Below, piece after piece: positions 26,316-35,793 of a stretch of 64,000 nt of DNA (position 1 is its first letter; each line of letters starts with the position of its first letter). The notes below the pieces were generated by a model that saw only the letters and a list, made by a program, of their open reading frames with translations, was not told the origin of the DNA and made no database searches. The stretch spans positions 124,001 through 188,000 of the forward strand of contig CAWIQE010000018.1 of the NCBI GenBank assembly GCA_963838155.1, in the 5' to 3' direction. The translations under genes and the position numbers were made by a program. The stretch is from Pararhizobium_B sp963838155. GTDB taxonomy: Bacteria; Pseudomonadota; Alphaproteobacteria; Rhizobiales; Rhizobiaceae.

Positions 26316-28572
26316 CTTGCGCTTCCTCTTTTTCAACCTCCGGCGAATGCCCGGTCGCAGGCGCCGGCGGCAGTTTGACGGTGATCATGGCGCCCCGCCC
26401 GTGATCGAAATCCTCCGGTGCGTCGTGCAGTTCCAGCGTCCCGCCATGGTCCTCGATGATCTTCTTGACGATCGCGAGGCCGAGCCCGGTCCCCTTCTCC
26501 CGCATGGTCATATAGGGTTCGAGGATGCGGTGCCGGTTCTCGACGGGCAGGCCCTTGCCGTTGTCTATCACGTCGACGGCGATCACGTCGGCCGTCCGTC
26601 GGGCGCGCACCGTGATGCGCCGCCCGTCCCTTTCCTCGCCCGGTGGAACGGCTTCGATCGCCTCCGCCGCGTTCTTTATCAGATTCCCGAAGGCCTGTCC
26701 GAGCATCCTCGGGTCGAAAAGGCCGACGAGCGGTTCGTCGCCCAGCTGCTGGGCGAATTCGATCTCGTGTCCGCCCATCTCGCGAAGGAAGACCGTATCG
26801 CGAAGGATGTCGCGAAGATCGGTCTCCACCTTGGAGGGCTTGGGCATGCGCGCGAAGGAGGAGAATTCGTCGACCATGCGCCCGATGTCCTCGACCTGCC
26901 GCACGATCGTTTCGGTGCACTGGTCGAAGACGGCCCGGTCGTCCTCTGCGATCTGGCGGCCGTAGCGCCGCCGGATGCGCTCGGCGGAGAGCTGGATCGG
27001 CGTCAGGGGATTCTTGATTTCGTGGGCGATCCGGCGCGCGACGTCCGCCCATGCCGTCGACCGCTGGGCGATGACGAGATCGGTGATGTCGTCGAGGGTA
27101 ATGACGTAGGACCCGCGTGACCCGCGCGATTCCTCGCGGGTGATCTGGACGTTCAGCGTCCGTTCCTTGCCGCCGCGAACCATGGTGACCTGCTTGCGCA
27201 GGTTCTTGCGGCGCCCGAGCGAGGCCTCCGCGAGCACCGTGTCGAATTCCGGCGCGACCTCGCTGAGGTTCCGGCCGACAAGGGCGTTCGGATCCTGGCC
27301 GAGGATGTATTCCGCCGAGGAATTCCCGATCGAGACCCGCCCTTCCTCCGTCACCCCGATGACGCCCGCGGTCACGCCCGAAAGGACGGCCTCCGAAAAC
27401 CGCCGGCGCTCGTCGATCTGGTCCTTGGCCTCGAGGATCTGATTGCGCTGGGTGCGGATCTGCACGATCATGTTGTTGAAGGTCTTCGACAGATTGCCCA
27501 CGTCGCCGTCGGAGGCGTGGACCGGCACGTTGACCATCAGGTCGCCTCCCGCCACATCGTCGGCGGCGCCGATCAAGAGGCGGATAGGACGCACGATCCT
27601 GTCGGCGACCGCGATCGCGGTCCAGATGGCGGCGAGCAGCACGATCAGGGCGAAACCGAGATAGAGAATGGCGAAGGCGATCTGCAGCGGCGTCCGCCCC
27701 TTCTCCATGGCGTGATATTCCTGGGTCGTCTGCTCCATCTCCCGCATGGAATGGATGACCTCCGGATCCACGGCCCGGATCGTGTACAGGAACATGCTCG
27801 AGAAGCTCTGCAGCTTGATGACCGCGCCGACGAGGTTGGTGACGCCGGGCGGGATGAGCGTCGGCTCGCCCGAGATCGCCGTCTTCATCGCGTCCTTCGG
27901 GATGGCGGGCAGCGGCCGCTGGGTCTTGATGTCGGCCTGCATGATCGCGTGGCCGTCCTTGCCGACGAGGAACGCCCCGAGAAGGCCGCGTCCGCGAGCC
28001 TGGCGCGTCAGGAGATTGTTGAAGCCCGTCCGGTCGAGATTGTAGAGCGTCTTGGCGTTGTCGAGCTCCGTCGCCATTGTCACGGTCTGGCCCTGCAGGT
28101 AGCGGGCGTTTTCCATCACATAGGCCTGGGCGACGCTCAGCGACTGGTCGACGATCGATTTCGTCCGGATCGAAAACCAGCGGTCGAGCCCGACATTCAG
28201 CGTGATGCTGGCGACGATCGCGACGAGAATCGCCGGCGTTATGGCCACGATGGAGAAAAGGGCGACGATGCGCACATGCAGCCTGGCGGCGGCGCGCCCG
28301 CGTTGGCGAGCCTTTATCAGCCGCAGGATCTCCCGCGCGATGAGCCCGATCAGGCCCAGGACGAAGAAGAGATTGAGCACCGCAAGGCCGACGACCACAT
28401 TGGTCGCAGGCGCGATCGGCGTCAGGCCGAGGAGGATGATGAAGGAAGCGGTCGATGAGATGAGCGCGCCGACCACCAGCGCAACGCCGGGAGCGGCAAA
28501 ATAGCGGCGGCGCGACTTCGCGGGGCCACCAATGCCTTCCGCCGCTGCCGGCAGGGACTCTCCAACTGCCAT
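26305..28572 (-). CDS. ntrY: sensor histidine kinase NtrY
   Basis: A 755-aa membrane sensor kinase paired with NtrX, involved in nitrogen and redox control. Three or four N-terminal helices precede a large periplasmic domain; then a helix, HAMP (RIVRPIRLLIGAADDVAGG), PAS, the H-box AHEIKNPLTP, N-box NLIKNAAEAIE, and G-boxes DNGKGLP and GTGLGLAIVKK. I prefer the ATG at 28572, which has GAGG at a good distance, over ATGs at 28623 and 28668. Overlaps ntrX by 11 nt. Confidence 0.93.
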   Translation of the reverse strand: MAVGESLPAAAEGIGGPAKSRRRYFAAPGVALVVGALISSTASFIILLGLTPIAPATNVVVGLAVLNLFFVLGLIGLIAREILRLIKARQRGRAAARLHVRIVALFSIVAITPAILVAIVASITLNVGLDRWFSIRTKSIVDQSLSVAQAYVMENARYLQGQTVTMATELDNAKTLYNLDRTGFNNLLTRQARGRGLLGAFLVGKDGHAIMQADIKTQRPLPAIPKDAMKTAISGEPTLIPPGVTNLVGAVIKLQSFSSMFLYTIRAVDPEVIHSMREMEQTTQEYHAMEKGRTPLQIAFAILYLGFALIVLLAAIWTAIAVADRIVRPIRLLIGAADDVAGGDLMVNVPVHASDGDVGNLSKTFNNMIVQIRTQRNQILEAKDQIDERRRFSEAVLSGVTAGVIGVTEEGRVSIGNSSAEYILGQDPNALVGRNLSEVAPEFDTVLAEASLGRRKNLRKQVTMVRGGKERTLNVQITREESRGSRGSYVITLDDITDLVIAQRSTAWADVARRIAHEIKNPLTPIQLSAERIRRRYGRQIAEDDRAVFDQCTETIVRQVEDIGRMVDEFSSFARMPKPSKVETDLRDILRDTVFLREMGGHEIEFAQQLGDEPLVGLFDPRMLGQAFGNLIKNAAEAIEAVPPGEERDGRRITVRARRTADVIAVDVIDNGKGLPVENRHRILEPYMTMREKGTGLGLAIVKKIIEDHGGTLELHDAPEDFDHGRGAMITVKLPPAPATGHSPEVEKEEAQDGV

Positions 28573-28684
28573 CTCATCCTCGAATATGTCCGGCGTAGAA
28601 GCGCTGACCACTCCCGCAAGCATCAGGCTTTCGTTGCTGTAGAGCAACAGAATGTGGCGAAAGTGCAACGCGGGCGGTGCCCTG

Positions 28685-30139
28685 TCAAGAAGCGCGCGGG
28701 CTTCGGTACACGGAAACGCCCAGCTCGCGGATTTTCTTTCGCAGCGTGTTTCTGTTCACGCCGAGCAGCTCGGCCGCCTTGATCTGGTTGCCTCGCGTCG
28801 CCGTGAGCGCGGCAAGGATCAACGGATGTTCCACCTCGGTCAAGACCCTCTGGTAAAGGCCGGGCGGGGGCAGCTCCTCGCCGAACGCCGTGAAGTAGCG
28901 GTGCATGTTCTCCTCCACCGCCTGGGCGATGCTGAGGGGCCCGCCGACGTTCGCGACACCGTTGACCGGGCTGTCGGCCACCTCGGTGCGAAGTTCGCCC
29001 TCGATGATTTCCCGCGTGATGACGTCCTGCGGGTAAAGCGCCGTGACCCGTCGCACGACGTTCTCCAGCTCGCGCACGTTGCCGGGCCAGGAATAGGCCT
29101 TCAGGCAGTCGAGTGCGTCGTTCTCGAACCGTTTCCGCCCCAGGCCCTCCCGCTCTCCCTGCTGCAGGAAGTGACCCACGAGATCGGGAATGTCCTCGGC
29201 ACGGTCGCGCAGGGGCGGCAAGCGAAGCGGCACGACGTTCAGGCGATAGTAGAGGTCTTCCCTAAAAAGTCCTTGATTTATAAGCGTTTTAAGATCCTTG
29301 TTCGTTGCCGATACGATCCGCACGTCGGTGCGGATCGCCGTGCGGCCGCCGACGGTCGTGTATTCGCCCTGCTGCAGCACCCGCAGCAGCCGGGTCTGCG
29401 CGTCCATTGGCATGTCGCCGATCTCGTCGAGAAACAGCGTTCCGCCCTCCGCCTGTTCGAACCGCCCGGACGAACGCGCCTGTGCGCCGGTGAACGCGCC
29501 CTTTTCGTGCCCGAAAAGCTCCGACTCGATGAGTTCGCGCGGGATGGCCGCCATGTTGATGGCGACGAACGGTCCGTGCCGGCGTTTTCCGTAGTCGTGC
29601 AGGGCGCGCGCGACGAGTTCCTTGCCCGTCCCCGATTCTCCGCTGATCATCAGCGTCAGGTCGGTCTGCATCAGCCGCGCGAGAACGCGATAGATCTCCT
29701 GCATGGCGGCAGAGCGCCCGACGAGCGGCATCTTTTCCGACTGCTCGTCGTAGCTGGCGACCCCGCGTCGCTTCGGCTCCGCCAGCGCCCGGCCGATGAT
29801 GCCGGTGAGCTCCGTCAGGTCGAAGGGCTTGGGAAGATACTCGTATGCCCCCTTCTCCGAGGCCTTGATGGCCGTCATGAACGTGTTCTGCGCACTGATG
29901 ACGATGACCGGAAGGTCCGGCCGGGCCTTGCGGATGCGGGGAAGAAAGTCGAAGGCGTTCTCGTCCGGCATGACGACGTCGGTGACGATGAGGTCTCCCT
30001 CGCCGGCGGAGACCCAGCGCCAGAGCGTCGCGGCGTTGGACGTGATGCGGACCTGGTAGCCGGCTCGCGTGAGAGCCTGATTGAGCACGGTGCGGATGGC
30101 CGCATCGTCGTCCGCTACGAGAATGGTGGCTCCGTTCAT
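28685..30139 (-). CDS. ntrC: nitrogen regulation response regulator NtrC
   Basis: A 484-aa sigma-54 activator. Receiver with phospho-acceptor Asp54 (LIVTDVVMPDE), AAA+ domain with GESGTGKE, intact GAFTGA (EKGAFTGAQ) and GGTLFLDEIGDMP, and C-terminal Fis helix-turn-helix (AAELLGVNRNTLRKKI). It switches on nitrogen-assimilation genes when phosphorylated by NtrB. The ATG at 30139 overlaps the ntrB stop as ATGA. The gap to ntrY is 112 bp. Confidence 0.97.
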   Translation of the reverse strand: MNGATILVADDDAAIRTVLNQALTRAGYQVRITSNAATLWRWVSAGEGDLIVTDVVMPDENAFDFLPRIRKARPDLPVIVISAQNTFMTAIKASEKGAYEYLPKPFDLTELTGIIGRALAEPKRRGVASYDEQSEKMPLVGRSAAMQEIYRVLARLMQTDLTLMISGESGTGKELVARALHDYGKRRHGPFVAINMAAIPRELIESELFGHEKGAFTGAQARSSGRFEQAEGGTLFLDEIGDMPMDAQTRLLRVLQQGEYTTVGGRTAIRTDVRIVSATNKDLKTLINQGLFREDLYYRLNVVPLRLPPLRDRAEDIPDLVGHFLQQGEREGLGRKRFENDALDCLKAYSWPGNVRELENVVRRVTALYPQDVITREIIEGELRTEVADSPVNGVANVGGPLSIAQAVEENMHRYFTAFGEELPPPGLYQRVLTEVEHPLILAALTATRGNQIKAAELLGVNRNTLRKKIRELGVSVYRSPRAS

Positions 30140-31293
30140 GAGAAAGACCCTGATGGTTCGCGGGACAGCGGATCGAGCGGCGGGGCGTCTTTCGACACCG
30201 GCATGAGGACGCGGAAGGTCGTGCGGTCCGACTGGCTGTCGCATTCCACGATGCCGCCATGGCCGCCGACGATCTTGGCGACAAGGGCGAGGCCGAGCCC
30301 GGATCCGTTCGTCTTGGTCGTGATGAACGGGTCGAAGAGGTGCGGCAGCAGGTCTGCCGGCACCCCGGGGCCGTTGTCGTGGACGCAGAACTCCAGCGGA
30401 AGGGAAATCTTCTCCCTGCTGCCGGCGACCGACAGGCTGATGCCCGGGCGGTAGGCGGTGGTCAGGCGGATCTCGCCGCCCGCCTCGTCGCTGACGGCCT
30501 CGGCCGCGTTCTTGACGAGATTCAGAAAGACCTGGATCAGCTGGTCGCGGTTCGCGAAAACCGGCGGCAGCGACGGATCGTAGTTCTCCGCGAACCTTAC
30601 GCCGCGGGCGAACCCAGCCAGCGCGATCGCCTTGACGTGATCCAGGACCGAATGGATGTTGACCGGCTCGCGGTCGACCGGGCGCTCGTCCGAAAAGACC
30701 TCCATGCGGTCGACGAGCGAGACGATCCTGTCGGTCTCGTCGCGGATCAGCCGTGTCAGGGCGCGGTCTTCCTGGCTGACGGACGTCTCCAGAAGCTGCG
30801 CGGCGCCGCGGATGCCGGAAAGAGGGTTCTTGATCTCGTGGGCCAGCATCGAAGCGAGCCCCGTGACGGAGCGCGCGGCGCCCCGGTGGGTGAGCTGGCG
30901 GTCGATCTTGTCCGCCATCGAGCGCTCCTGAAGCAGGACGACGATCGCTTCGCCCTCGCCTGCCTGCGGAGAGGCGTAGACGTCGACGAGCTTGTCGGCG
31001 CCGAGGCGTGGCGTGCTGATGTCGACCCGATACCCGTTGACCGCCGCCCGGCGCGTTCTGACCTGCTCGATCAGCGTGAGCAACGGACTGCCGAACGGCA
31101 CGTAGCTCTCCAGGGTCTGCCGCGACAGATGCGACGCGCTGGCGCCGAAGAACGCTTCGGCCTCCCAGTTGGCGAACGAGATTTTCCCGTCGGAATCGAC
31201 CATGATGACGGGGTGGTGGATGGCGTTGAGAACGGCCATCGAGACGTCGCCGCTTTGCGTATCCCCCCGGTCCGGCTGCGGATTGGAGGTCAT
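30136..31293 (-). CDS. ntrB: nitrogen regulation sensor kinase NtrB
   Basis: A 385-aa soluble histidine kinase/phosphatase for NtrC, controlled by PII proteins. An N-terminal PAS domain (AIHHPVIMVDSDGKISFAN), the H-box LAHEIKNPLSGIRGAAQL, the N-box NLVKNAAEAVSDEAGG and GSGLGLALVAKIV are visible; no membrane segment. Its ATG overlaps the dusB stop (ATGA), so dusB-ntrB-ntrC is one transcript. Confidence 0.97.
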   Translation of the reverse strand: MTSNPQPDRGDTQSGDVSMAVLNAIHHPVIMVDSDGKISFANWEAEAFFGASASHLSRQTLESYVPFGSPLLTLIEQVRTRRAAVNGYRVDISTPRLGADKLVDVYASPQAGEGEAIVVLLQERSMADKIDRQLTHRGAARSVTGLASMLAHEIKNPLSGIRGAAQLLETSVSQEDRALTRLIRDETDRIVSLVDRMEVFSDERPVDREPVNIHSVLDHVKAIALAGFARGVRFAENYDPSLPPVFANRDQLIQVFLNLVKNAAEAVSDEAGGEIRLTTAYRPGISLSVAGSREKISLPLEFCVHDNGPGVPADLLPHLFDPFITTKTNGSGLGLALVAKIVGGHGGIVECDSQSDRTTFRVLMPVSKDAPPLDPLSREPSGSFS

Positions 31294-32285
31294 GCGGCGA
31301 GCCCGATCGGAGATGCCCCGCGTTCGAACGCCTCGAAAAGCGCCGGGATCACCTCGTCCGGGTCGCCGGACGTCAGGATCCGCTTCATCAGGTCGGGCGG
31401 CGCCGACGGTGCGAAATGCGCCAGGCAGGAGGAAAGGTGCTTGCGGGCCTGCCTCACGCCGGCGGCCTCGCCGTAATGGTCGAGCATCGCGCGGTAGTGC
31501 TCTTCGGCGATGGCCGGAATATCGAGCGTGGCCGGATCCGTCATCCCGGCGATCGCGCCCGCCAGCCAAGGCCGGCCGCGGGCGGCCCGGCCGATCATCA
31601 CGGCGTCGGCTCCCGTCAGGCCCAGGAGGGTCGTCGCATCCCTGCTGTCCGCCACGTCGCCATTGGCCACGAAGGGCACGCCGACCGCCTCGCGCACCCG
31701 GGCTATGGCGTCCCAGTCGGCCCTGCCCTCGTAGAACTGGCAGCGCGTTCGCCCGTGGACGGTGATCATGGCGACGCCGGCCGCCTCGGCGCGGCGCGCG
31801 ATTTCGGCAGCGTTCAACGTCGTTTCGTCCCAGCCGAGCCGCATCTTGAGCGTGACCGGGACCCTGACGGCCTCGACCGTCGCCTCGACGAGGGACAAGG
31901 CATGGTCCGGGTCGCGCATCAGCGCGGAGCCGGCATAGCCCCCGATCACCTTCTTGGCCGGGCAACCCATGTTGATGTCGACGATATCGGCGCCGTGATC
32001 GACCGCGATCCGAGCCGCCTCCCCCATCCACCGCGCTTCGCAACCAGCGATCTGCACCATGTGCGGCGCAATTCCGGCACCGGCCAGCCTGACATGCGAT
32101 TGGGCACTGCCGCGGACGAGCTCGCGGCTTGCGATCATTTCGGTCACCACCAGGCCGGCCCCGAATCGCCACGCAAGGCGCCGGAACGGGACGTCGGTGA
32201 TCCCCGACATGGGCGCCAGGAAAACCCTGTTTCGAATGTCCACCCCACCGATGGAAAGTGGCGTCTGCAGGAGAGGATCGGCCAA
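31290..32285 (-). CDS. dusB: tRNA dihydrouridine synthase DusB (NifR3)
   Basis: A 331-aa FMN enzyme reducing specific tRNA uridines to dihydrouridine. VFLAPMSGITDVPFR and the catalytic Cys108 in DINMGCPAKKV are diagnostic; FVANGDV and GRAARGRPW mark the FMN phosphate site. The start is probably the TTG at 32285; a GTG at residue 15 (before DIRNRVF) is the alternative. First gene of the ntr operon, so its upstream 177 bp should contain the operon promoter. Confidence 0.93.
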   Translation of the reverse strand: MADPLLQTPLSIGGVDIRNRVFLAPMSGITDVPFRRLAWRFGAGLVVTEMIASRELVRGSAQSHVRLAGAGIAPHMVQIAGCEARWMGEAARIAVDHGADIVDINMGCPAKKVIGGYAGSALMRDPDHALSLVEATVEAVRVPVTLKMRLGWDETTLNAAEIARRAEAAGVAMITVHGRTRCQFYEGRADWDAIARVREAVGVPFVANGDVADSRDATTLLGLTGADAVMIGRAARGRPWLAGAIAGMTDPATLDIPAIAEEHYRAMLDHYGEAAGVRQARKHLSSCLAHFAPSAPPDLMKRILTSGDPDEVIPALFEAFERGASPIGLAA

Positions 32286-32462
32286 AGATCAACTTTCAGG
32301 CAATTTGTGAAGTTGCCGCATTTTTAGCCACTCTATGGCTTCCTGCCAAGCCGCCCAAGAGAAAATATGGTCGCGCCGGCGCGAGGCACCGAAGAAACTG
32401 GCCAAGGACCCGCTCACGCGATACATCGAAGCCGAGTGGAACGAAAGGGTCGACCGTCCCCC

Positions 32463-33680
32463 ATGGAAGAGATCGGGCACGTGCGCCGCTACGCCGCCGT
32501 AGTCGTGGCGGCCGGGCGGGGGGAAAGGGCGGGATCGCCGGAGATCGGGCCGAAGCAGTACCGACTGCTGGGCGGCCGACCGGTGCTGCGCCGTGCGCTC
32601 GATGCGTTTCTCCCCGACCGCAGGGTCGAGGCGATCGTCGTGGTCACCCATGAGGACGACGACGCACTCTGGAGGGAAGTCCTATCCACAATCGCGGTCG
32701 AGAAGAGGACCAGGATCGCGCAGGTCCTCGGAGGCGCCACGCGGCAGGAGTCGGTCCTGGCCGGTCTGGAGGCGCTCGAACCGTCCGGTGTGACGCATGT
32801 GCTTATCCACGACGGGGCCCGCCCGTTCCTGTCGCCCGCGCTGGTCGACCGCATCGACCTGGCCTTTGCGGACGGCGCCGAGGCGGTTCTTCCCGCGCTT
32901 GCCGTCTCCGATACCCTCAAGCGGGCGTCGGGCGGCCTCGTGTCGTCCACCGTTTCGCGCGACGGCCTCTTCGCTGCCCAGACCCCCCAGGCCTTCCGGT
33001 TCGCCCCGATCCTCGCCGCCCATCGACGGGCGAAGGTGGACGGGCGCCGGGATTTGACCGACGATTGCTCCATCGCGGAGGCAGCGGGAATTCCGATCCG
33101 CATCGTCGAGGGGGATGTCGGGAACACGAAGATCACGACAGCGAGGGACCTGGAGATGGCGAACCTGCGACCCGAAACGGCGCCCCTGCCGGACATGCGC
33201 ACGGGCAACGGATACGACGTCCATCGTCTCGTGCCCGGGACGGGCGTCACGCTCTGCGGGGTCTTCATGCCTCACGACCAGGCGCTGTCCGGTCATTCCG
33301 ACGCCGACGTCGGGCTGCATGCGCTCACCGATGCCCTGCTCGCCACATGCGGCGCCGGCGATATCGGCGATCATTTCCCCCCGTCCGATCCGCAATGGAA
33401 GGGGGCGGCCTCGCGCATCTTCGTTTCGCACGCCGCCGGGATCGTTGCCGAAGCCGGGGGGACGGTCATGAACGCCGACATTTCGCTCATTGCAGAGGCG
33501 CCGCGCGTCGGGCCGCACAGGACGGCCATGCGGCGGCAGATCTCCGACATGCTCGGCATCGACGTCGAACGATGCTCGGTCAAGGCGACGACGAACGAGG
33601 AACTCGGCTTCCTCGGCAGACGCGAGGGCATAGCTGCGCTCGCCACCGTCACCGTTTTCTACAGGGAGCGCACGTCATGA
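32463..33680 (+). CDS. ispDF: bifunctional IspDF (MEP pathway)
   Basis: A 405-aa fusion of 2-C-methylerythritol 4-phosphate cytidylyltransferase (IspD, residues 1-235; AAVVVAAGRGERAGS, IHDGARPF) and 2-C-methylerythritol 2,4-cyclodiphosphate synthase (IspF, from about 245; GNGYDVHRL with metal ligands Asp and His, SGHSDADVGLHALTDA, FPPSDPQWKGA). It carries two steps of isoprenoid synthesis. The fusion is common in Alphaproteobacteria. Overlaps the next gene by ATGA. Confidence 0.96.
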   Translation: MEEIGHVRRYAAVVVAAGRGERAGSPEIGPKQYRLLGGRPVLRRALDAFLPDRRVEAIVVVTHEDDDALWREVLSTIAVEKRTRIAQVLGGATRQESVLAGLEALEPSGVTHVLIHDGARPFLSPALVDRIDLAFADGAEAVLPALAVSDTLKRASGGLVSSTVSRDGLFAAQTPQAFRFAPILAAHRRAKVDGRRDLTDDCSIAEAAGIPIRIVEGDVGNTKITTARDLEMANLRPETAPLPDMRTGNGYDVHRLVPGTGVTLCGVFMPHDQALSGHSDADVGLHALTDALLATCGAGDIGDHFPPSDPQWKGAASRIFVSHAAGIVAEAGGTVMNADISLIAEAPRVGPHRTAMRRQISDMLGIDVERCSVKATTNEELGFLGRREGIAALATVTVFYRERTS

Positions 33681-34180
33681 GCGGAACGGAGGAACTCGCG
33701 CGCTCCGTCGTGGAGAGCCTGCGGAACCGCGGCTGGCTGATGGCAACGGCCGAATCCTGCACCGGCGGCCTCATAGCCGCGGCAATAACCGAGATTCCCG
33801 GCTCCTCCGAGGTCTTCGACCGGGGCTTCGTGACCTATTCCAACGAGGCCAAGCAGGAGTCGATCGCGGTCCGGGCGGAAACGCTGGCCGCCCATGGCGC
33901 GGTGTCGCGGGAGACCGCCATCGAAATGGCCAACGGGGCGATCGCCGCCTCGCGTGCCGATGTCGCCGTTTCCGTCACCGGCATCGCCGGACCGGGCGGC
34001 GGAAGCGCGGAAAAGCCCGTCGGCCTGGTCCACCTGGCTGTCGCCATGCGCGGCGGGGCCGTCCACCACCATCAGCTCCGATTCGGGAATATCGGCCGCG
34101 CCCGCGTTCGCGCCGCCACCGTTCGGTCCGCCCTCTCCCTGCTCTCGAATTTCGTTCAGGCGGAGGACGCCGAGGAGTAG
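33677..34180 (+). CDS. CinA C-terminal domain protein (PncC-type NMN amidohydrolase)
   Basis: A 167-aa stand-alone CinA C-terminal domain, likely hydrolysing nicotinamide mononucleotide to nicotinic acid mononucleotide. MATAESCTGGLIAA, VTYSNEAKQE and VTGIAGPGGGSAEKPVG are the hallmark segments. The ATG overlaps the ispDF stop. Its 3' end overlaps the convergent RatA-like gene by 25 bp. Confidence 0.93.
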   Translation: MSGTEELARSVVESLRNRGWLMATAESCTGGLIAAAITEIPGSSEVFDRGFVTYSNEAKQESIAVRAETLAAHGAVSRETAIEMANGAIAASRADVAVSVTGIAGPGGGSAEKPVGLVHLAVAMRGGAVHHHQLRFGNIGRARVRAATVRSALSLLSNFVQAEDAEE

Positions 34181-34656
34181 ATTTCGTCGGCCCGCTTCTC
34201 GAACGCCTCGGTGAACATGCGAAACGCGCGATCGAACATCGATCCCATCACCATTCCGAGCATCCGGTTCTTGAATGCGTAATCGATGTAGAAATCGACG
34301 AGGCATTCCTGTTCGTCGGCCTGTTCGTCGGCCTGTTCGTCGGCCTGGTCGCCGGCCGGAAGGAACTGCCAGCGGTTGTCGAGATACCGGAACGGTCCGT
34401 CGAGGTACTTGACGTCGATGGAGTAGTCCGCCGGCTTCAGGAGCACCTGCGTCGTGAAGGTCTCGCGGATCGACTTGTAGCCCACCGTCATGTCGGCGAC
34501 GAGGAGCGATTTTCCGTCCCCCCCGTCCTTGCGCGAGCGCACCGCGAGCCCCTCGCACAACGGCAGGAATTCCGGGTACTTCTCCACGTCGGCCACGAGA
34601 TCGAACATGTCCCTCGAGGAGTGTCGCACCTTCTTTTTCGTCCGATATTCCGGCAT
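34156..34656 (-). CDS. RatA/Coq10-like SRPBCC (START-fold) protein
   Basis: A 166-aa polyketide-cyclase/START-fold protein of the Coq10/RatA group, which in bacteria is linked to ubiquinone handling or ribosome association. RHSSRDMFDLVADVEKYPEF, DGPFRYLDNRWQF and FYIDYAFKNRMLG are conserved landmarks. An expansion of ADEQ repeats (about residues 104-118) from a 12-bp tandem DNA repeat interrupts the loop before ECLVDF. Starts 11 bp from a dispersed repeat that separates it from lipA. Confidence 0.9.
   Translation of the reverse strand: MPEYRTKKKVRHSSRDMFDLVADVEKYPEFLPLCEGLAVRSRKDGGDGKSLLVADMTVGYKSIRETFTTQVLLKPADYSIDVKYLDGPFRYLDNRWQFLPAGDQADEQADEQADEQECLVDFYIDYAFKNRMLGMVMGSMFDRAFRMFTEAFEKRADEIYSSASSA
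34309..34356 (-). repeat. 12-bp tandem repeat inside the RatA-like gene
   Basis: CTGTTCGTCGGC (plus strand) is repeated exactly three times at 34309-34344, followed by a degenerate fourth unit CTGGTCGCCGGC. Each unit adds Ala-Asp-Glu-Gln to the protein without shifting the frame. Confidence 0.95.
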
Positions 34657-34666
34657 TCTCGCTCTC

Positions 34667-34770
34667 TAGAGCGTTTCCCGGAGAAGTGGAACCGGATTCC
34701 CGTCCGGAAACGCGCAAAAATCAACGATCTGGACCCGCTCGGGCCTTCGTGAAAGGGCCAGAGCGGTCTA
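34667..34770 (-). repeat. dispersed TAGAGC repeat, copy between ratA-like gene and lipA
   Basis: Read on minus: TAG stop of lipA, an imperfect hairpin (ACCGCTCTGGCC / GGCCCGAGCGGGT), TTGATTTTTGCGC, TTTCCGGACGGGAA, CCGGTTCC and CGCTCTA. A near full-length member of the family, ending 11 bp before the RatA-like start codon. Confidence 0.85.
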
Positions 34771-35733
34771 GCCCGCCGCGGCAAGCTTCTGTGCGCGGGC
34801 CTCCCTCAGCCGGGCGAAATCGTCGCCGGCGTGGTGGGACGAGCGCGTCAGCGGGCTCGCCGAAACCATGAGGAACCCCTTCGAGTAGGCCGACGTCTCG
34901 TAGGACTTGAACTCCTCGGGCGTGACGAACTTCGCGATCCGGTGGTGCTTCCGGGTGGGCTGCAGATACTGGCCAATGGTAAGGAAATCGACGTCCGCTG
35001 TCCTCAGGTCGTCCATCAGTTGCAGAACTTCGTTCCGTTCCTCGCCCAGTCCGACCATGATGCCCGACTTCGTGAACATCGACGGATCGATCTCCTTGAC
35101 GCGCTGCAGGAGCCGGATCGAATGGAAGTACCGGGCCCCCGGCCGCACCGTCAGGTAATGCGAAGCCACGGTCTCGAGGTTGTGGTTGAAGACGTCCGGG
35201 CCGGCGGCGACGACCTTCTCCAGCGCGCCGGGCTTGCGCAGGAAGTCCGGCGTCAGGACTTCGATCGTCGTTCCCGGTGCGGCCGCACGAATCGCGTGGA
35301 TGACGTCGACGAAATGGTCGGCGCCCCCGTCATCGAGATCGTCGCGGTCGACCGAGGTGATGACCACGTGGTTCAGGCCCATCTCGCGCACCGCCTTGGC
35401 GACGCTTCCCGGCTCGTCGCGATCGAGCGCATGCGGACGTCCGGTCGAGACGTTGCAGAAGGCGCAGGCCCGGGTGCAGATCTCGCCCATGATCATGAAG
35501 GTGGCGTGCTTCTTCTCCCAGCATTCGCCGATATTGGGGCAGCCCGCCTCCTCGCACACCGTCACCAGATTGTGCGCCTTCACGATGGAGCGCGTTTCCT
35601 GGTAGCCTTTCGACGTCGGCGCCTTCACGCGGATCCAGTCGGGCTTGCGCAGAACCTCCGTATCCGGCCGGTGGGCCTTTTCGGGGTGCCGTGGGCGCTG
35701 CGGTGCGCCGGCGGTATCGAGGACCGTTACCAT
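34768..35733 (-). CDS. lipA: lipoyl synthase
   Basis: A 321-aa radical-SAM enzyme inserting two sulfurs into octanoylated lipoyl domains. The auxiliary cluster motif CEEAGCPNIGEC (Cys-x4-Cys-x5-Cys) and the radical-SAM motif CTRACAFC (Cys-x3-Cys-x2-Cys) are intact. Its substrates PdhB and PdhC, both with lipoyl domains, are encoded 3-6 kb away, and the pdh-lpdA-lipA arrangement is standard here. The TAG stop is part of a dispersed repeat. Confidence 0.97.
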   Translation of the reverse strand: MVTVLDTAGAPQRPRHPEKAHRPDTEVLRKPDWIRVKAPTSKGYQETRSIVKAHNLVTVCEEAGCPNIGECWEKKHATFMIMGEICTRACAFCNVSTGRPHALDRDEPGSVAKAVREMGLNHVVITSVDRDDLDDGGADHFVDVIHAIRAAAPGTTIEVLTPDFLRKPGALEKVVAAGPDVFNHNLETVASHYLTVRPGARYFHSIRLLQRVKEIDPSMFTKSGIMVGLGEERNEVLQLMDDLRTADVDFLTIGQYLQPTRKHHRIAKFVTPEEFKSYETSAYSKGFLMVSASPLTRSSHHAGDDFARLREARAQKLAAAG

Positions 35734-35793
35734 TCCCTGTCCTTGGCATGTTCGTTTCGATCGATCTTACCCGACCGATATAACACTTCGGAC

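Noticed and set aside
34309..34356. Short regular repeat as a CRISPR-like array
   Set aside because: Units are contiguous, 12 bp, without spacers, and in frame inside a gene.
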